Shown piece after piece: positions 43,340-52,201 of a stretch of DNA of 64,000 nt; position 1 is the first letter of the stretch, and the number at the start of each line of letters is the position of its first letter. Where the stretch lies: contig NZ_JBNPVX010000010.1 of assembly GCF_050434145.1 (NCBI RefSeq), forward strand, positions 3,223 to 67,222, given 5' to 3'. Below the pieces are notes generated by a model. It ran no database searches and was not told where the DNA came from. It saw only the letters and a list, made by a program, of their open reading frames with translations. The DNA is from JAISST01 sp050434145. Its GTDB lineage: Bacteria > Fusobacteriota > Fusobacteriia > Fusobacteriales > Fusobacteriaceae. The translations under genes were made by a program, and so were the position numbers.

Positions 43340-43894
43340 GTGATTACTATTTTAAAAAAATATAATGTATCTTTAGGTACTTCAGAGGATTTAGATGAAT
43401 TAACCAATTTATATGATGATTTGTATGATTATTTTCAGTCAACTACTAATTATTCAGGGTGGATAAAAGGTATATATCCAATAAGAGAAACTGCAGAAGC
43501 TGGAATAAATGATGGAACTCTGTTTCTTATGAGAGAAAATTCTCAAATAGTTGGCTCAATAATTTTAAATAATATACCAGAAGATGCATATAGTCAGGTT
43601 AAATGGCAGCTTAATTTGGATTATAATAAAATTTTAGTAATTAGAACTTTTGTAATTCATCCCCAATTTTTGAGAAATGGTTTTGGGAAAAAATTATTGG
43701 AATTTGCTGAAGAACTAGCTATTTATAACAAAATAAAATCAATAAGATTGGATGTTGCGGAGAATAATTTTCCTGCCATATCACTTTATGAGAAAATAGG
43801 TTACAAGTATATTGGAACTGTGGATTTAGGGCTTCCATATGAACATTTAAAATGGTTCAAACTTTATGAAAAAGTTATTGATAATAAATTATAA
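43340..43894 (+). CDS. GNAT acetyltransferase
   Basis: 184 residues from GTG 43340, chosen because AAAGGTG lies about 8 bp upstream; the GTG at 43331 overlaps that site. GNAT motifs: LFLMRENSQIVGSIILNN, VIRTFVIHPQFLRNGFGKKLLEFAE with the acetyl-CoA loop RNGFGK, and LDVAENNFPAISLYEKIGY. Substrate unknown. Confidence 0.87.
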   Translation: MITILKKYNVSLGTSEDLDELTNLYDDLYDYFQSTTNYSGWIKGIYPIRETAEAGINDGTLFLMRENSQIVGSIILNNIPEDAYSQVKWQLNLDYNKILVIRTFVIHPQFLRNGFGKKLLEFAEELAIYNKIKSIRLDVAENNFPAISLYEKIGYKYIGTVDLGLPYEHLKWFKLYEKVIDNKL

Positions 43895-43934
43895 ATTAAA
43901 AATAAAAAATAAATTTCAATTATGGAGAGATTAT

Positions 43935-44561
43935 ATGAAAAAAATAAAATACTTAGTTATTTTGCTAATATTAGCAGGTCTAGTAATAATAGGTAATAGA
44001 ATATATAAAAAAATTACATCTACAAAAAAAGATCCACAAACAGGCTATACAATAAAAATAGGCTCAGAAGTAGATGATTTTAATGGAGTAAAAGTCTACT
44101 ATAATGGCAGTGTTGGTACTGTGGTGGGGAGAAATTTGACCCCAGATGGATATAACCTAGGACTTAAATATCAATGTGTAGAATTTGTAAAGAGATATTA
44201 TTATGAGTATTATGGCCACAAAATGCCTGATAGTTATGGTCATGCTAAAGATTTTTTTGATAGTAAAATAAAAGATGGGGAAAAAAATCCAAAACGAAAT
44301 CTTATTCAGTATAAGAACAGCAGTAGCTCAAAACCTAAGGTAAGTGATTTGATAATTTTTGGACCTACCATCTCGAATAGATATGGACATGTGGCAATTA
44401 TTAGTGAAGTATCAGAAAATCAAATAGAAATAGTACAACAGAATCCAGGACCATATGCAAATTCTAGAGTTACTTATCCTTTGGCAAATGTAGAAGGAAA
44501 ATGGAAAATAGAAAATGACAGAGTTTTAGGTTGGTTAAGAAAAGAAGATAAAAAGAATTAA
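43935..44561 (+). CDS. CHAP-domain amidase, membrane-anchored or exported
   Basis: 208 residues from ATG 43935 behind GGAGAG; a longer frame from 43866 is a shadow start inside the previous gene. An N-terminal helix (about 5-22) anchors or exports it. The CHAP domain has YQCVEFVKRYYYEYYGH with Cys81, SDLIIFGP, and RYGHVAIISEV with His152, then VQQNPGP with the third residue Asn170. CHAP enzymes cleave peptidoglycan peptides or glutathionyl-spermidine. Third cysteine-hydrolase fold in the array. Confidence 0.9.
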   Translation: MKKIKYLVILLILAGLVIIGNRIYKKITSTKKDPQTGYTIKIGSEVDDFNGVKVYYNGSVGTVVGRNLTPDGYNLGLKYQCVEFVKRYYYEYYGHKMPDSYGHAKDFFDSKIKDGEKNPKRNLIQYKNSSSSKPKVSDLIIFGPTISNRYGHVAIISEVSENQIEIVQQNPGPYANSRVTYPLANVEGKWKIENDRVLGWLRKEDKKN

Positions 44562-44577
44562 AAGGAGTTGTGATTTT

Positions 44578-45684
44578 GTGAAAAAATATATTATTTTAAT
44601 AATAATAATATTTTCTAATATTATTATGTTTGGGGTTAATACTAAAAATAATATTAACTACATATCCGTTCATAATATTGATAATTTCTCAGACAGATAT
44701 TATGCCAAAGTATTTCTTACAGAAAAAATTGATAATTATAGAGAAATTGGAATAATAGTTATTTATGATATAAAAACCAACAAAGAATTGATAAGAGTTG
44801 ACTCAGATGATGTGAGTATAGAATTTGATGATGAGGGAAAAGTAAAAATAAATGTACATGAACTACCTTATGGAGAACAAAGTCTAATAATATACGAAGA
44901 TTTTGATTTTGATGGTGTAAAAGATTTTGCAATAAAAGATGGTAACACTAGTGGATATGGAGGACCTTCATTCCAGATATACTTAGACAAAAAAGGGAAG
45001 TTGATTCATCATAAAGGATTGACAGAGTTAGCACATGAGTATCTTGGAATGTTTTATGTGAATAATAAAAATAAAACTCTTGAGACAATGAGTAAAAGTG
45101 GAGCGGCTTGGCATAGCTACTCTACCTTTAAAATAATCAATAATAAATTAATACATACAAAGCTGATAGAAGAAGATGCAAGATACTATCCATTTTTTCT
45201 TATTGAAGAAACTAAAATATCCAATGGAAAAGAAACAATAAAAAAAAGAATAATTATTGATGATATTAATGAGATAATGAAAGAATATCCAAAAGAGATG
45301 AATAAAATTCTTGACTTTCAAATTATTGAAAATAAAAAGAGAGTAGTTGTTTACATGGATTCATTAGATAATTTGCATTATGTTCTATTAAAAGATAAGA
45401 ATGTAGTAGAATTTCTTTATCCGGCTTTGGAAGATATAAAAAATAATACTTTAAAAGAAAGAAAATTTCAATTGGATAAAAATAAAAAAATATTAACATT
45501 CTTTAATAAAAGTGCAAAGTATATAATTTATCAAGAAGAAGATAAGGAAAAAATAACTGATATTGGAGTTTTAGTTGAGACAAATGGAAAAAAATATGAT
45601 TTAAAAGGTAATGTCAAAACTATTGAAGGGACATTAGATGATTTGTTAAATAAGAATGTAGAAAATTTGCAAATTATAAATTAA
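44578..45684 (+). CDS. Exported protein, XAC2610-like FG-GAP/calcium-loop type
   Basis: 368 residues; GTG start with AAGGAG 10 bp upstream. A signal peptide covers about 1-22. The segment LIIYEDFDFDGVKDFAIKDG followed by GYGGPSFQIYL is an Asp-rich calcium-loop/FG-GAP-like motif seen in XAC2610-related exported proteins. A C-terminal alpha/beta part follows. Function unknown. It is 16 bp after the CHAP gene and 27 bp before the caspase-like gene. Confidence 0.65.
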   Translation: MKKYIILIIIIFSNIIMFGVNTKNNINYISVHNIDNFSDRYYAKVFLTEKIDNYREIGIIVIYDIKTNKELIRVDSDDVSIEFDDEGKVKINVHELPYGEQSLIIYEDFDFDGVKDFAIKDGNTSGYGGPSFQIYLDKKGKLIHHKGLTELAHEYLGMFYVNNKNKTLETMSKSGAAWHSYSTFKIINNKLIHTKLIEEDARYYPFFLIEETKISNGKETIKKRIIIDDINEIMKEYPKEMNKILDFQIIENKKRVVVYMDSLDNLHYVLLKDKNVVEFLYPALEDIKNNTLKERKFQLDKNKKILTFFNKSAKYIIYQEEDKEKITDIGVLVETNGKKYDLKGNVKTIEGTLDDLLNKNVENLQIIN

Positions 45685-45711
45685 TTATAATGATGAGGTG
45701 GAATATATTTT

Positions 45712-46476
45712 ATGAAAAAATTCATATTATTATGTTTTTTAATACTTGGTTTTAGTGGTGTTACTCTTGCAAATGAACCACAAACAATCCATATAATGGT
45801 AGCACTTTGTGATAACCAATATCAAGGAATAGTCAAGGTACCAGAAACTATTGGTAATGGACAAGATCCAAGAAATAACTTGTATTGGGGAGCACTATAT
45901 GGTATAAGAACTCACTTCAATAAAAGTAAAGATTGGAAAATGGTAAAATCAGAAAAAATAGATGAAACTATATTAGAAAGGGTGATTTTTAAGCATGCAA
46001 CAAAAAACTGGTACATTATAGCAGATGCATATAATGGTAAATATATAAAGAAAACAACTGAGGATTTTTTAACAAGTTCATCAGGATTAGAAAAAGATTA
46101 TATTCAATTAGATGATAAAAAATTAGGAATAAAGGGTAATGCAAAACTCATAAGTTATATAGGTCACAATGGATTAATGGACTTTGATTTAGAGGGGCAA
46201 TATAATAATCAAGATGGCGTATCACGAGATGTAATTATTCTGGCTTGTTATAGTAAAAGCTATTTTTCACGAAAATTGGATAATTCTAAAGTAAATCCAC
46301 TATTATGGACAACGAATCTTATGGCACCAGAAGCATATACTATTCATGATGCAATAGAAGCGTATATAAATAAAGAAAGTCAAGATAAAGTTAGGGAAAA
46401 AGGTGCTCAAGCTTATTCTAAATATCAAAAATGTGGTTTAAAAGCGGCAAAAAATCTTTTAGTTACAGGATGGTAA
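45712..46476 (+). CDS. Exported protein with a possible caspase-like His-Cys dyad
   Basis: 254 residues; ATG with AGGTGG well upstream (about 13 bp). A signal peptide ends near TLANEP. NAKLISYIGHNGLMDF (His152) and DVIILACYSKSYF (Cys179) have the layout of clan CD peptidases: strand, Gly-His-x-Gly, then Asp, strand, Ala-Cys-x-Ser. Such a dyad and spacing of 27 residues fits caspase/gingipain folds. The rest has no recognised family. The peptidase idea is inference from two motifs. Confidence 0.6.
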   Translation: MKKFILLCFLILGFSGVTLANEPQTIHIMVALCDNQYQGIVKVPETIGNGQDPRNNLYWGALYGIRTHFNKSKDWKMVKSEKIDETILERVIFKHATKNWYIIADAYNGKYIKKTTEDFLTSSSGLEKDYIQLDDKKLGIKGNAKLISYIGHNGLMDFDLEGQYNNQDGVSRDVIILACYSKSYFSRKLDNSKVNPLLWTTNLMAPEAYTIHDAIEAYINKESQDKVREKGAQAYSKYQKCGLKAAKNLLVTGW

Positions 46477-46478
46477 TT

Positions 46479-47135
46479 ATGAAAATAGAAGTTAATAATA
46501 TAGAGTTATTTTATGAAAAAACTGGAAATGGGAAACCTTTGATTTTACTCCATGGAAATAGTGAAGATCATCATACATTTGATAAATTAGTAGAAAAATT
46601 AAAAAATCATTTTACTATTTATGCTATTGACAGTAGAAATCACGGTGAAAGTCAAAAAGTAGAAGATTTTTCATATGAAACAATGGCAAAAGATATTGAG
46701 GAATTTATATCAAAATTGCATTTGGAAAAGCCAAGTATTATTGGTTTTAGTGACGGAGCAATAATAGCTTTGACTATGGCTCTGAATGAAAAAATTCCAT
46801 TAGAAAAATTAGTTTTATTAGGTGTAAATTTAAAACCAAGTGATTTTACAGAAGAAGCATATAATTTTATAAAATCTTATTATGAAAAAACTAATAGTCC
46901 ATTCTTTAAGTTAATGTTAGAAGCTCCAAATATAGAATTGAAAGAAATAAAGAATATACATAATCAAATACTGTTAGTAACTGGTGAAAAAGATATTATC
47001 AAAGAAGAACTGTATAAACAAATGCATAAAACTTTGTCTAATAGTGAGCTGGTTATTTTACCAAATGAAAATCATGATAGTTATATAAAAGATAATGATA
47101 TGTTGTACCCAATTTTAATGGAGTTTTTAGATTGA
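46479..47135 (+). CDS. Alpha/beta hydrolase
   Basis: 218 residues from ATG 46479, 2 bp after the previous stop; the frame from 46431 is rejected. PLILLHGNSEDHHTF, IDSRNHGESQ, IIGFSDGAIIAL with nucleophile Ser91, LLVTGEKDIIKEE with the acid, and NENHDSY with the His form a complete catalytic triad. An esterase or lactonase of unknown substrate; coupling to the caspase-like gene is suggested by the spacing. Confidence 0.88.
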   Translation: MKIEVNNIELFYEKTGNGKPLILLHGNSEDHHTFDKLVEKLKNHFTIYAIDSRNHGESQKVEDFSYETMAKDIEEFISKLHLEKPSIIGFSDGAIIALTMALNEKIPLEKLVLLGVNLKPSDFTEEAYNFIKSYYEKTNSPFFKLMLEAPNIELKEIKNIHNQILLVTGEKDIIKEELYKQMHKTLSNSELVILPNENHDSYIKDNDMLYPILMEFLD

Positions 47136-47197
47136 TTTAAATTTACCTTATAATAATAGCAACTAAATAAAATATAAAAAATCTAGGAGATGTTACG

Positions 47198-48208
47198 ATG
47201 AAATTAAAAAGTAGTATATTTAATCTTATAAAATGTTTTATTGGAATTTTATTAGTAGAAGCAATATTAGGGGGAATATTATTTTTTCTAATAAGCACTT
47301 ATACTCCATTAAATCAAAAAATTAGCTTAATTATTCTGATAGTATTTGGAGTAATAATGGCATTATTAACTTTGAAATCAAAATATGTTACTTTAGAATT
47401 TACAGAAGATGGAAAAATTTTAATGAAACATGGTTCCCAAGAAAGAGTGATAAACCTCAAAGATTATGTGATATCATCCAATGTAATAAACCATTATACT
47501 AATGGAATAAAAACTCATACAGAAAGATTTATGGTACTAGATAATGGAATTACAACAGAAGAAGTAAAAGTAGATAATTTTTCTAAAAAAGATTTTGAAA
47601 AGATATTTTCGTTTATTGGAAAAACAACAGTTAATAAAATCGAAGTGATGAAAACGATATCAGAGAAAGAATTTACTATACCAAGAGAAAAAATACTAAA
47701 TGATAGTAAAAAATTTGTGAAAAAGTTTTTTTTAATAGGGATTATTTTATTTTTAGTATTAGCTGGTGGAATGTTTTTTATGATGGAGAAATCTAGTTTA
47801 TCTACCAAAGAAGTAATATTTATGACAATAACTGGCATAATCCCATTCGGTATTCTAATGGTAGGTATAGTTGGTATTTGTATTTTTTATGAGCACAAAA
47901 AAAAGATAAGAAAAACTCCATCTACAATAAGAATAAACAAAGACTTTATACAAATAGATGACAATAGAATACCAATGAGTACAATAGAAAGTATAAGATT
48001 GACTCCTTCTACTTATACCGCTGGTTTTGGAAAAAATGCAAGGGAAATGATAATAATATTTAATGATAAAAATAAAAAAGAATTTTATTTAGGATTAAGA
48101 AGTCCAGCTACAATCAGTAAGACAATATTTTTGGATTATGCAGAAATGTGTGATATGCTTCAGGATACATCTTTAATTAATAATATAGAATTTATATATG
48201 ATTTATAA
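47198..48208 (+). CDS. Four-TM membrane protein, tandem paralog 1
   Basis: 336 residues; ATG behind AGGAG. Two helix pairs (about 12-32 and 42-58; 170-190 and 207-230) each precede a soluble beta domain. The domain after the second pair (RINKDFIQIDDNRIPMSTIE, then REMIIIFNDKNKKEFYLGLR) aligns with the next gene's product, as does the end (NIEFIYDL versus TELIYK). Two PH-like domains on one membrane scaffold are inferred. Function unknown. Confidence 0.65.
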   Translation: MKLKSSIFNLIKCFIGILLVEAILGGILFFLISTYTPLNQKISLIILIVFGVIMALLTLKSKYVTLEFTEDGKILMKHGSQERVINLKDYVISSNVINHYTNGIKTHTERFMVLDNGITTEEVKVDNFSKKDFEKIFSFIGKTTVNKIEVMKTISEKEFTIPREKILNDSKKFVKKFFLIGIILFLVLAGGMFFMMEKSSLSTKEVIFMTITGIIPFGILMVGIVGICIFYEHKKKIRKTPSTIRINKDFIQIDDNRIPMSTIESIRLTPSTYTAGFGKNAREMIIIFNDKNKKEFYLGLRSPATISKTIFLDYAEMCDMLQDTSLINNIEFIYDL

Positions 48209-48220
48209 GAAGGTGTAATT

Positions 48221-49240
48221 GTGGGTGAAATAAAAAAATATAAGACTGATCCATTAAAACTCTTTTTACTGATAATAGAAAGATGTTTTATTTTGTATAT
48301 TATTTATTCAGTAATAGAAAAAATAAATATTTTTGATAATATAATATTAAGACAGACAATGTTAGTAATTGGAATTGCAATAACAATATTTTCAATTTAT
48401 TTTGAAAATACAGTATTAACTACAGACGATAATGAAATAACAGTAATTCAAAGAAAGAAAATTAAAAAATTTAAATTTACAGATTACATTTTATCAACTG
48501 AGATGGAAAGTTCTTCCTCTAAAATACTACCATTTCTATTTTATGCAGGTAAAAAACTTATATTAATAAATAAACATGACAATGAACAAATAATAATAAA
48601 ACTATCTTCATTATCAAAAGAAGATTTTCTCGATATCATAACTTTTCTAGAAAAAATAACTATTAACAAAAATGAAACTATGCCATTAAATATAGAAAAT
48701 GAGTTTATTTTACCTAAAAAAAAGATGTTAAGAAACTATATAAATAATATAATAAAAACGATATTAATCTTAGTAGTAATAAATTTTATTTTTATAAAAA
48801 GTGAGCTAAAAGAACTTGAAGGTCCAATTATAAATAATGGAACATTGGCACCAGAAATTTCAAAGTTATTATTAATTGGATTAGGGCTTTTTGCTCTTAT
48901 ATTTTTTACAGTATTTTTACCAGAATATATAAAGAGTAAAAAAATGATACCTAATAGAATAAAGATTAATGATGATTCACTAGAAATAGATAATGAAATT
49001 TTTACTTTTGAAAATATAGACAGAATTGAAATTACATCAGCTAGTAGTGTAAATACATTTTTATCAGATAAGAGAGAAATGTTATTATTGCTAAAAAAAG
49101 AAAATATATCTAAGAAATATCTTTTTGGTTTTAGAAAAAAAAGTTCCAAAGGAAAATATCTTTTTGATGAATATAAAAATTTTTGTGAATTATTACATAA
49201 AGTATCACTAAAAACTAATACAGAATTGATATATAAATAG
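48221..49240 (+). CDS. Four-TM membrane protein, tandem paralog 2
   Basis: 339 residues; GTG start with AAGGTG 5 bp upstream and only 12 bp after the previous gene. Same architecture as its neighbour: helix pairs at about 15-32/45-60 and 170-190/210-230, each followed by a beta domain (EITVIQRKKIKKFKFTDYIL; IKINDDSLEIDNEIFTFENI). It evidently arose by tandem duplication and diverged strongly. Last gene of the plus-strand array. Confidence 0.65.
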   Translation: MGEIKKYKTDPLKLFLLIIERCFILYIIYSVIEKINIFDNIILRQTMLVIGIAITIFSIYFENTVLTTDDNEITVIQRKKIKKFKFTDYILSTEMESSSSKILPFLFYAGKKLILINKHDNEQIIIKLSSLSKEDFLDIITFLEKITINKNETMPLNIENEFILPKKKMLRNYINNIIKTILILVVINFIFIKSELKELEGPIINNGTLAPEISKLLLIGLGLFALIFFTVFLPEYIKSKKMIPNRIKINDDSLEIDNEIFTFENIDRIEITSASSVNTFLSDKREMLLLLKKENISKKYLFGFRKKSSKGKYLFDEYKNFCELLHKVSLKTNTELIYK

Positions 49241-49270
49241 TAGTACTGATTATATTTTCAGTAAAATGTA

Positions 49271-49311
49271 TATATGTCTTTGGATATGACTCAGCATATC
49301 CAAGGCATATA
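49271..49311. terminator. Long imperfect hairpin, likely bidirectional terminator
   Basis: TATATGTCTTTGGATATG (49271-49288) pairs with CATATCCAAGGCATATA (49295-49311) with one mismatch or bulge. It lies between the convergent genes ending at 49240 (+) and 49316 (-); T-runs are poor. Confidence 0.55.
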
Positions 49312-49315
49312 GATT

Positions 49316-50629
49316 TTAATAAATTTTCATTAATCCTATAAGTACAGCAAATATTACCATAATAATACTTATGAACCACAACCATTTAAAACTAAATTTA
49401 ATATGATCTTTTAATTCCAATCCTGCTAATCCACAAGCCAAAAATGTGGTTGGTTGCAATGGACTTACAATCATTCCTACATTTTTCCCAATTAGCATCC
49501 CAATACCAATATCCACTGGTTGAACTCCAAAGTTTTTACCTACTTCTCCTAATATTGGAAATAATCCATAATAAAATGTATCTGCACCAAGCATAGCACC
49601 AATTGGTAATGAGAATACCCCAGCTATTAAATTCATATATCTTCCTAATGCTTCTGGCATAAATCCTAGTATAACTTTTACCATTGCATCCAACATTCCA
49701 GTCTTATTCATTACTCCAATGAAAACACCTGCTGCTAATAATGTTGCTGACATATCTAGAGCATCTCCAGCATGAGCTTTAAATCTAGTTCTTTGCTCTT
49801 TCATATTTGGATAGTTCACGATTAAAGCTATTGCAAGAGCTACCATGAATAATATGTGAGAAGGTAAAATTGCAAAAACTAAACAAATAATTAAAACAAA
49901 AGTTAATAATAAGTTAAACCATGTAAGTTTTGGTTTTTTTAATGAATCATCAATATCAACTTTTTCATTTATTTCAGGAGTAACGATATTAGAAGCTCCA
50001 CAACTTGTAATTTTTGATAATCTTCTTTTTTCTATTACTCCACATATAGCAGCAATTGAAATTGTTATTAGAATGCAAAGAATTTGAAATGGTAAAATTT
50101 GATGCCAAAGTTCAGTTACATCCATTTTTAAAACAGTTGCAACTCTCACAATTGGTCCACCCCAAGGGACTAAATTCATAATTCCCATGGCAACACCTAT
50201 TATAAGAAGCATCATTTCCCTTCTCATATTCATTTTTTTATATAATGGTAACATTGCTGGTATTGTAATAAGACATGTAGTAGCAGTTGCACCATCCAAA
50301 TGTCCAAGTATTGCAATAATACTAGTAGATATTGCCAGTAAAATTACATTATTTCCAGCTTTACTAATCAATTTATCCACAAATATATCAAACATACCAA
50401 CATCTGACATTACTCCAAAATAAATTACTGAAAATATAAAAAGTACAGCAGTTTTCCAGACAGAATTTAATCCAGAATTGATTAATTCTCCAATTTCTTT
50501 AGGAGAATTTCCCAAAATTATTGCAGCAATTATAGGAATAGTTGCAAAAATAGCAATAGGCATAGACTTTCCACGCATAAGTAAGAATACAATTATAAAT
50601 AAAGTTAAAAATCCAACAATAGCAATCAT
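49316..50629 (-). CDS. CitMHS-family transporter (citrate/organic-acid type)
   Basis: 437 residues with about 12 helices; ATG at 50629 behind GGAGG. Segments ILGHLDGATATTCLITIPAM, IMNLVPWGGPIVRVATVLK, LLAAGVFIGVMNKTGML and MIVSPLQPTTFLACGLAG are typical of CitM/CitMHS transporters, which import metal- or proton-coupled di- and tricarboxylates. It follows an HMG-CoA lyase gene (22 bp), so a branched dicarboxylate such as 3-hydroxy-3-methylglutarate is a plausible substrate. Confidence 0.82.
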   Translation of the reverse strand: MIAIVGFLTLFIIVFLLMRGKSMPIAIFATIPIIAAIILGNSPKEIGELINSGLNSVWKTAVLFIFSVIYFGVMSDVGMFDIFVDKLISKAGNNVILLAISTSIIAILGHLDGATATTCLITIPAMLPLYKKMNMRREMMLLIIGVAMGIMNLVPWGGPIVRVATVLKMDVTELWHQILPFQILCILITISIAAICGVIEKRRLSKITSCGASNIVTPEINEKVDIDDSLKKPKLTWFNLLLTFVLIICLVFAILPSHILFMVALAIALIVNYPNMKEQRTRFKAHAGDALDMSATLLAAGVFIGVMNKTGMLDAMVKVILGFMPEALGRYMNLIAGVFSLPIGAMLGADTFYYGLFPILGEVGKNFGVQPVDIGIGMLIGKNVGMIVSPLQPTTFLACGLAGLELKDHIKFSFKWLWFISIIMVIFAVLIGLMKIY

Positions 50630-50651
50630 ATTTATTCCTCCATTAAATAAA

Positions 50652-51605
50652 TTATTTTACTTGATTTTTAATTTGACCTGTAGGTAATTCTTTTATTAAC
50701 TCTTTTGATTTGCCAGCCTTTATAATATAACTATTTCCATCATGTTCCATAAGTTTTATCACTTTTTTACCAATGGAAATAATTTTATCTATATCTAGAT
50801 TTGTTTTTATACCCATTTCATTCAACATATGTACAACATCTTCTGTGGATACATTACCAGCAGCTCCAGGGACAAATGGACAGCCACCTGCTCCAGCAAA
50901 AGAAGTGTCAAATCTTGAAAACCCACTAACTATTCCTGCTAGTATATTAGCGATTCCTAGTCCTCTTGTATTATGAAAGTGAAGCCACCATTTAACATTT
51001 GGATATTCTTTTTTCATTATTTTACAAATATTATAAACTTGCGATGGATAAGCCATACCAGATGCATCTGACAGTGAAATTTCATTTATTCCAAGATTTA
51101 AATATGATTCTACAATGTTTTTAATGTCAGTCATAGGTATTTCTTTATCCCATGGTGAACCAAAGGCCATTGAAATAGAGCCTGAAATTTCAATTTTATT
51201 TTTTATAGCTTCATCAACACAAGCCTTAAATCCATATACACTTTCCTCAGGAGTCATATTCAAATTTGCTAAGTTATGAGATTTACTTGCAGATACATTT
51301 AATTTTACTTTTTTACATCCACATTGAATTGCACGTTCCACACCTTTCAAATTACCAATTAAAGCTCTATATTCGATACCATCAACCATTTTAATAGCTT
51401 TGTATACTTCATCAGTGTTTGCCATTTGTGGTACGGCTTTTGGACTAACAAATGATCCTATTTCAATAACTTTAAATCCAGCAGCTACGATATCATGTAT
51501 TAAGTCAACTTTATTATTTGTGGTTAATATTTTTTTCTCATTTTGTAAGCCATCTCTAAGTCCAACTTCGCATAATTCTATATTTTTATCATAATTTATT
51601 TCCAT
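50652..51605 (-). CDS. mvaB: Hydroxymethylglutaryl-CoA lyase
   Basis: 317 residues; ATG at 51605 is 1 bp after the stop of the CoA-transferase stump. TIM-barrel HMGL-like family: IELCEVGLRDGLQNEK with Arg17 and Asp18, FHNTRGLGIANI with metal-binding His, and GAGGCPFVPGAAGNVSTED with the catalytic Cys loop. It cleaves 3-hydroxy-3-methylglutaryl-CoA to acetyl-CoA and acetoacetate. The coupled CoA-transferase that would activate the acid is broken, so expression or function here may be impaired. Confidence 0.9.
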   Translation of the reverse strand: MEINYDKNIELCEVGLRDGLQNEKKILTTNNKVDLIHDIVAAGFKVIEIGSFVSPKAVPQMANTDEVYKAIKMVDGIEYRALIGNLKGVERAIQCGCKKVKLNVSASKSHNLANLNMTPEESVYGFKACVDEAIKNKIEISGSISMAFGSPWDKEIPMTDIKNIVESYLNLGINEISLSDASGMAYPSQVYNICKIMKKEYPNVKWWLHFHNTRGLGIANILAGIVSGFSRFDTSFAGAGGCPFVPGAAGNVSTEDVVHMLNEMGIKTNLDIDKIISIGKKVIKLMEHDGNSYIIKAGKSKELIKELPTGQIKNQVK

Positions 51606-51606
51606 A

Positions 51607-51861
51607 TCAGATTACACCTTTTTCTTTTAATGTTTTTAGAGTTATATCATCTATTTTTAATAAATTTTTATAGATTTCATCATTATATTCTCCAATATCT
51701 GGACCAAGCCATTTTATTTCGCCAGGTGTTTCAGATAATACAGGACAAACAGATGGGACATGGACTTTTCCAAAATGTTTATCTTCCATTACTACCAAAT
51801 TGTTACGTGCTTTATACTGAGCATCATTAAAGATATCTTCAATACTATATTGCTTTAGCTT
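51607..51861 (-). pseudogene. CaiB/BaiF family CoA-transferase, C-terminal stump
   Basis: The minus strand keeps about 84 codons with the typical family end: QYSIEDIFNDAQYKARN, EDKHFGKVHVPSVCPVLSET, PGEIKWLGPDIGEYNDEIYK and LKEKGVI. A family member should have about 400 residues. In-frame TAA at 51862-51864 ends the similarity, and nothing homologous lies beyond. No start codon with a ribosome binding site is present. It directly precedes mvaB, as expected for a CoA-transferase/lyase/transporter operon, so the operon has lost its front. Confidence 0.8.
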
Positions 51862-51871
51862 TTAAATTTAA

Positions 51872-52201
51872 ATCAAAGGAGAAGCAAAGGTAGCTAGAGC
51901 CGAAAATAAGCCAATGAATAAGTATAGTTATTCTAGTAATGATCTTATACAAGGAATTGGAAATGGTATATTGAAATTATCTTCTATAAAAAAGGATGAA
52001 CTACCTGAAAATATGCAAAAAATGTCAGAAAAAGATCAGGAAGAATTTATAAATACAATGATTGAAGAAAGAAAACAAATAAAATCTGAAATAACCAAAA
52101 TTTCCAAAGAAAGAGAAAGTTATATTCAAGAAAATAGCAAAGAAAAAGCAGATAGTTTTGATGCTTCTCCATCTGATGCTTTAAAGAAACAGATTAAATA
52201 A
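51872..52201 (+). pseudogene. VWA-domain protein, C-terminal stump
   Basis: The plus strand carries about 109 codons resembling the end of proteobacterial-type exported VWA proteins: KVARAENKPMNKYSYSSNDL, IQGIGNGILKLSSIKKDELP, ENMQKMSEKDQEEF and a charged coiled-coil tail ending SDALKKQIK. The similarity runs upstream of the first ATG (51914), which shows that the start is missing; in-frame TAA lies at 51869-51871. The VWA domain itself is absent. The family call is from memory and moderately sure. Confidence 0.6.

Noticed and set aside
32165..49240. Integrated phage or conjugative element
   Set aside because: No integrase, recombinase, capsid, portal, mobilisation or transposase gene is present, and base composition looks like the surroundings.
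49271..49311. Long inverted repeat as an insertion-sequence end
   Set aside because: There is no transposase or second copy; its position between convergent genes fits a terminator better.
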